Assembly: GCA_026770025.1 (NCBI GenBank)
Contig: JAMXDE010000042.1
Location: forward strand, 372,001 to 436,000
Length of the DNA: 64,000 bases
Direction: 5' to 3'
Origin: Craspedostauros australis
Lineage: Eukaryota > Bacillariophyta > Bacillariophyceae > Mastogloiales > Achnanthaceae
The notes below the pieces were generated by a model. It worked only from the letters and a program-made list of their open reading frames with translations, was not told the origin of the DNA and made no database searches. Position 1 is the stretch's first letter; the number at the start of each line of letters is the position of its first letter. Positions 61,768-64,000 of this stretch are shown piece after piece. A program made the position numbers and the translations under genes.

Positions 61768-63999
61768 TCACCACGCTCTTCCGATACCCAGCACGAAGGG
61801 CTTGGCGAAGTCGAGGAGGTTCAGGTTCGGTTCCAACGATCGCCCCAGCCCTTCCAGCACCAACGTGCTGATGACGACCGAGGACATGGCGGGGTCGATC
61901 TCGACACCGTGCACGCGACACAGATCCAAGACACGGGATAGCAGAGAGCCGATCTGCATGCGGCCCAAGGTCAGACCTTCGCTGCGACGGCGGTCATGGA
62001 ACTCCGACACGATGTCTTGGATGCCGCTGGCGAACTCCTCCGTGCAACCAGGCGTTTGGCTGCATCGCTCGTACTTGGCGCGCTCCACCATGAGACGGCC
62101 GGCGGTGCGGCCATCGTTGAAGATGATGGCACGGAACAGATCCACGAGGTTGCGTTGGTCGTTGGACGATAACGAGGTGGAGATGCCGGCATCAAGGAAC
62201 ACGATGGAGTAGGTGGTGTCATACTCCTGCTTCGTTGCTACATTCGTGCCTTTGGTTGTGCCTGCATCTGTGGTTGATGCCGATTCTGCCTCTGCGGCGG
62301 CTGGCGTGACGATTTCACGTGGGAGATTGGAGCTCCCAAGTCCAAAAACGCGTTGCAGCATGCTTCGTGGGTGCTGGTCACGTGGAATGCGGATGCGCTG
62401 TACCATGACGTTGCCTGGATGCAAGTCGCCATGGATGAAGTTGTCCCAGAAGACCATCTTGAGGAAAGCACGCAGCAACGGCCCTGCGAGCTGCTTGCGA
62501 ACTTCGTCCGCTGGATTTCGTTGCAAGTACGATGCGATCGGCACCGCATCCTCCACCAGCGTCTCAACCAGGACTTGCTGCGTCGTCCATTCCATGTATG
62601 GCTTGGGGAAGACGATGGATGACGATACCTCCTTCGAGTTTGGTTGTGATGCGCCATCATCATCGCCCTTGTGATTCGCCTTCTTCCCGTACCCATAAAA
62701 GTTGGAACGGAATTGGCGCAGGTTGTTGGCTTCCACGGTGAGATCGGACTGCAATCGCAGGATGTCGTCAAAGGTCTCCGCAACGCGCGGCAGATTGACG
62801 AGCTTGATGAGATCCACTGGCAGCGAATGCAACAGCTTGGCAGCAGCCGCGATGAAGGCCAGATCTTTGTCGACGAGTTCGCGGAAATGAGGATGCAACA
62901 CCTTGATGGCGACCTTGCGCTCTTCATATTCGACATTGTCTGCCGAGTTGCCATCGTCGCCATCGTGAGCTTTCTGTGGTTTGTTGCCTGTGCTCTTGTT
63001 TGCCACCGGCACACGCAACGTTCCTTCATACACTTGCGCCGCAGAACCACAGCCGAGGACCCTGCCCACGGTGAGCCCCTTGGCCTCGTAGTCACCGAAC
63101 TCCTGCGTCAGAACGGCGTGCGTGTGGGACCAGGAATGCGGATAGCCGCTGTCGTGCAGCTGGCACAGCCGGTCGCAAACGTGAGCCGGGAAGATGTCAC
63201 GGCGCGTGGCGATCCATTGGCACAGCTTGACGGCGACCGGTCCCAAACCTTGCACCGCCGAGATGGTGTACCACCATGCAAAGTCGGAGATTCTGGTTGC
63301 GCTAGTATCCTTGCCGGTGGAGAGAATGGCGGCAGGCACCAGAATGATCAACGGTGACAGCCGCAGCGTGACCTCCGTCGTGCGCAGCGTGATGATGACG
63401 ATGTCCCACAGCCGACTTGCCAAATCCGCAATCCATCGAGCCAGACGTCTCAGCAATCCTGGTCGAGGTTTCGGCGATGGCGCCAGCATCCAGCTAGCGT
63501 TGGAGGCGGATGAGTCATCACGTGTTGATGCAGATGATGGCCCTTGGATGGTTGGCATCTGATTGTCGATGAATCTTCGGATGGCATCCTGCAGGCGCGA
63601 CAGGAGCTGCCAGATCTCCGCGCGATGCAGCGAGAGCGGAGCCACCAACATCGGAATGTGGCTTTCCGCCATGCGAAGGGGCCTTGGCGAGAGCTGCGTT
63701 CGATGCTGTTGGTGAAATGGTCGCAGTCTGGAGTGATGTGGAGATCGGCACGAGGTCGACGATGATCGGGTTGCCACCTTCCACCTTGGCTGGGCGTTAG
63801 TTCGCGAGGCCCTGCCCTTGAACAACGATCCGAGCTTCGTTCTGGAGCTTAGAAGCGTGGGGCTTCTGTTGCAGAATGGCCTGGAAAGGCTGGCAGGATT
63901 CATGATGGGCCGTGGGACATGATGGTACAGCAACCTGCCAAACGGAGGTGAGAGGGACTTGGCCGCATGGCCTGTTGCCATTGAAGCAGTTCGTAGCAT
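61768..63999 (-). CDS. ADCK2-like ABC1 atypical kinase
   Basis: 743 aa from an ATG one base inside the window's right edge, so the true start may lie beyond it. ABC1/ADCK/UbiB proteins support ubiquinone metabolism in mitochondria or plastids. The N-terminus is Arg/Ser-rich, a likely organelle presequence, and a hydrophobic segment (LRLSPLIILVPAAIL) precedes the kinase-like domain. Seen motifs: GPVAVKLCQWIATRRDIFP in the place of the KxGQ signature, the Ala-rich loop LGCGSAAQVYEG, the nucleotide-binding Lys in KVAIKVLHP, the catalytic loop NFIHGDLHPGNVMV and the metal-binding LDAGIS. The KxGQ Gly is Cys here. The ADCK2 branch is suggested by KLxQWxxTRxDIFP. Two polar insertions lie in the domain. 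Stop is TGA. Confidence 0.85.
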   Translation of the reverse strand: MLRTASMATGHAAKSLSPPFGRLLYHHVPRPIMNPASLSRPFCNRSPTLLSSRTKLGSLFKGRASRTNAQPRWKVATRSSSTSCRSPHHSRLRPFHQQHRTQLSPRPLRMAESHIPMLVAPLSLHRAEIWQLLSRLQDAIRRFIDNQMPTIQGPSSASTRDDSSASNASWMLAPSPKPRPGLLRRLARWIADLASRLWDIVIITLRTTEVTLRLSPLIILVPAAILSTGKDTSATRISDFAWWYTISAVQGLGPVAVKLCQWIATRRDIFPAHVCDRLCQLHDSGYPHSWSHTHAVLTQEFGDYEAKGLTVGRVLGCGSAAQVYEGTLRVPVANKSTGNKPQKAHDGDDGNSADNVEYEERKVAIKVLHPHFRELVDKDLAFIAAAAKLLHSLPVDLIKLVNLPRVAETFDDILRLQSDLTVEANNLRQFRSNFYGYGKKANHKGDDDGASQPNSKEVSSSIVFPKPYMEWTTQQVLVETLVEDAVPIASYLQRNPADEVRKQLAGPLLRAFLKMVFWDNFIHGDLHPGNVMVQRIRIPRDQHPRSMLQRVFGLGSSNLPREIVTPAAAEAESASTTDAGTTKGTNVATKQEYDTTYSIVFLDAGISTSLSSNDQRNLVDLFRAIIFNDGRTAGRLMVERAKYERCSQTPGCTEEFASGIQDIVSEFHDRRRSEGLTLGRMQIGSLLSRVLDLCRVHGVEIDPAMSSVVISTLVLEGLGRSLEPNLNLLDFAKPFVLGIGRAW

Positions 64000-64000
64000 G

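Overview
The window is nuclear DNA from a microbial eukaryote, most likely a diatom or another stramenopile. The evidence is indirect. Spliceosomal introns with GT..AG ends run from roughly 60 to 380 nt. Secreted proteins carry Ser-Pro (PSxxPS) linkers and a Lys-Ser-Ser tail of the kind common in diatoms. The retroelement resembles the diatom CoDi group of Ty1/copia elements, and there is an algal-type FTO homologue. TAA, TAG and TGA all end convincing genes, so the nuclear code looks standard.

Left part (1-18 kb): the 3' end of an unrecognised gene; a leucine-rich-repeat-like protein (minus); a small secreted protein with one copy of a domain that recurs at 21-22 kb; a TruA-type tRNA pseudouridine synthase (minus, two short introns); an FTO-type 2-oxoglutarate dioxygenase (minus); a gene-poor stretch with a PIF/Harbinger-like DDE transposase (minus, one intron); and a three-exon gene of unknown function.

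Middle (18-44 kb): a large secreted M11-type metalloprotease with a repeated C-terminal domain and PSxxPS linkers; a TYW3-Trm5/TYW2 fusion enzyme; a doubtful spliced gene; tRNA-Ser(AGA); phosphoglycerate kinase (minus, one intron); a two-exon protein with a possible USP8-dimer-like N-terminus and a cysteine-protease-like C-terminus; an RRM/zinc-knuckle protein; a low-complexity protein; a mitochondrial ATM1/ABCB7-type ABC transporter; and a MATH-BTB protein.

Right part (44.9-59.4 kb): this is the most interesting region. A DNA transposon with 155-bp terminal inverted repeats and a 4-bp target duplication (CTAC) sits between two paralogous MATH-BTB genes. It carries a large transposase-like gene. 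That gene is interrupted by an 8.46-kb Ty1/copia element flanked by the 5-bp duplication CTGGA. The retroelement has two different LTR types (206 bp outer, 709 bp inner) that share end motifs, primer site and polypurine tract, so it looks chimeric. The outer LTR contains a tRNA-like sequence. The window ends with an ADCK2-like ABC1 kinase.

Taken together, the region is mostly host genes for RNA modification (TruA, FTO, TYW3/TYW2), mitochondrial function (ABCB7-type transporter, ABC1 kinase), glycolysis and protein turnover, interspersed with three mobile elements. No gene cluster acting as one pathway is evident.
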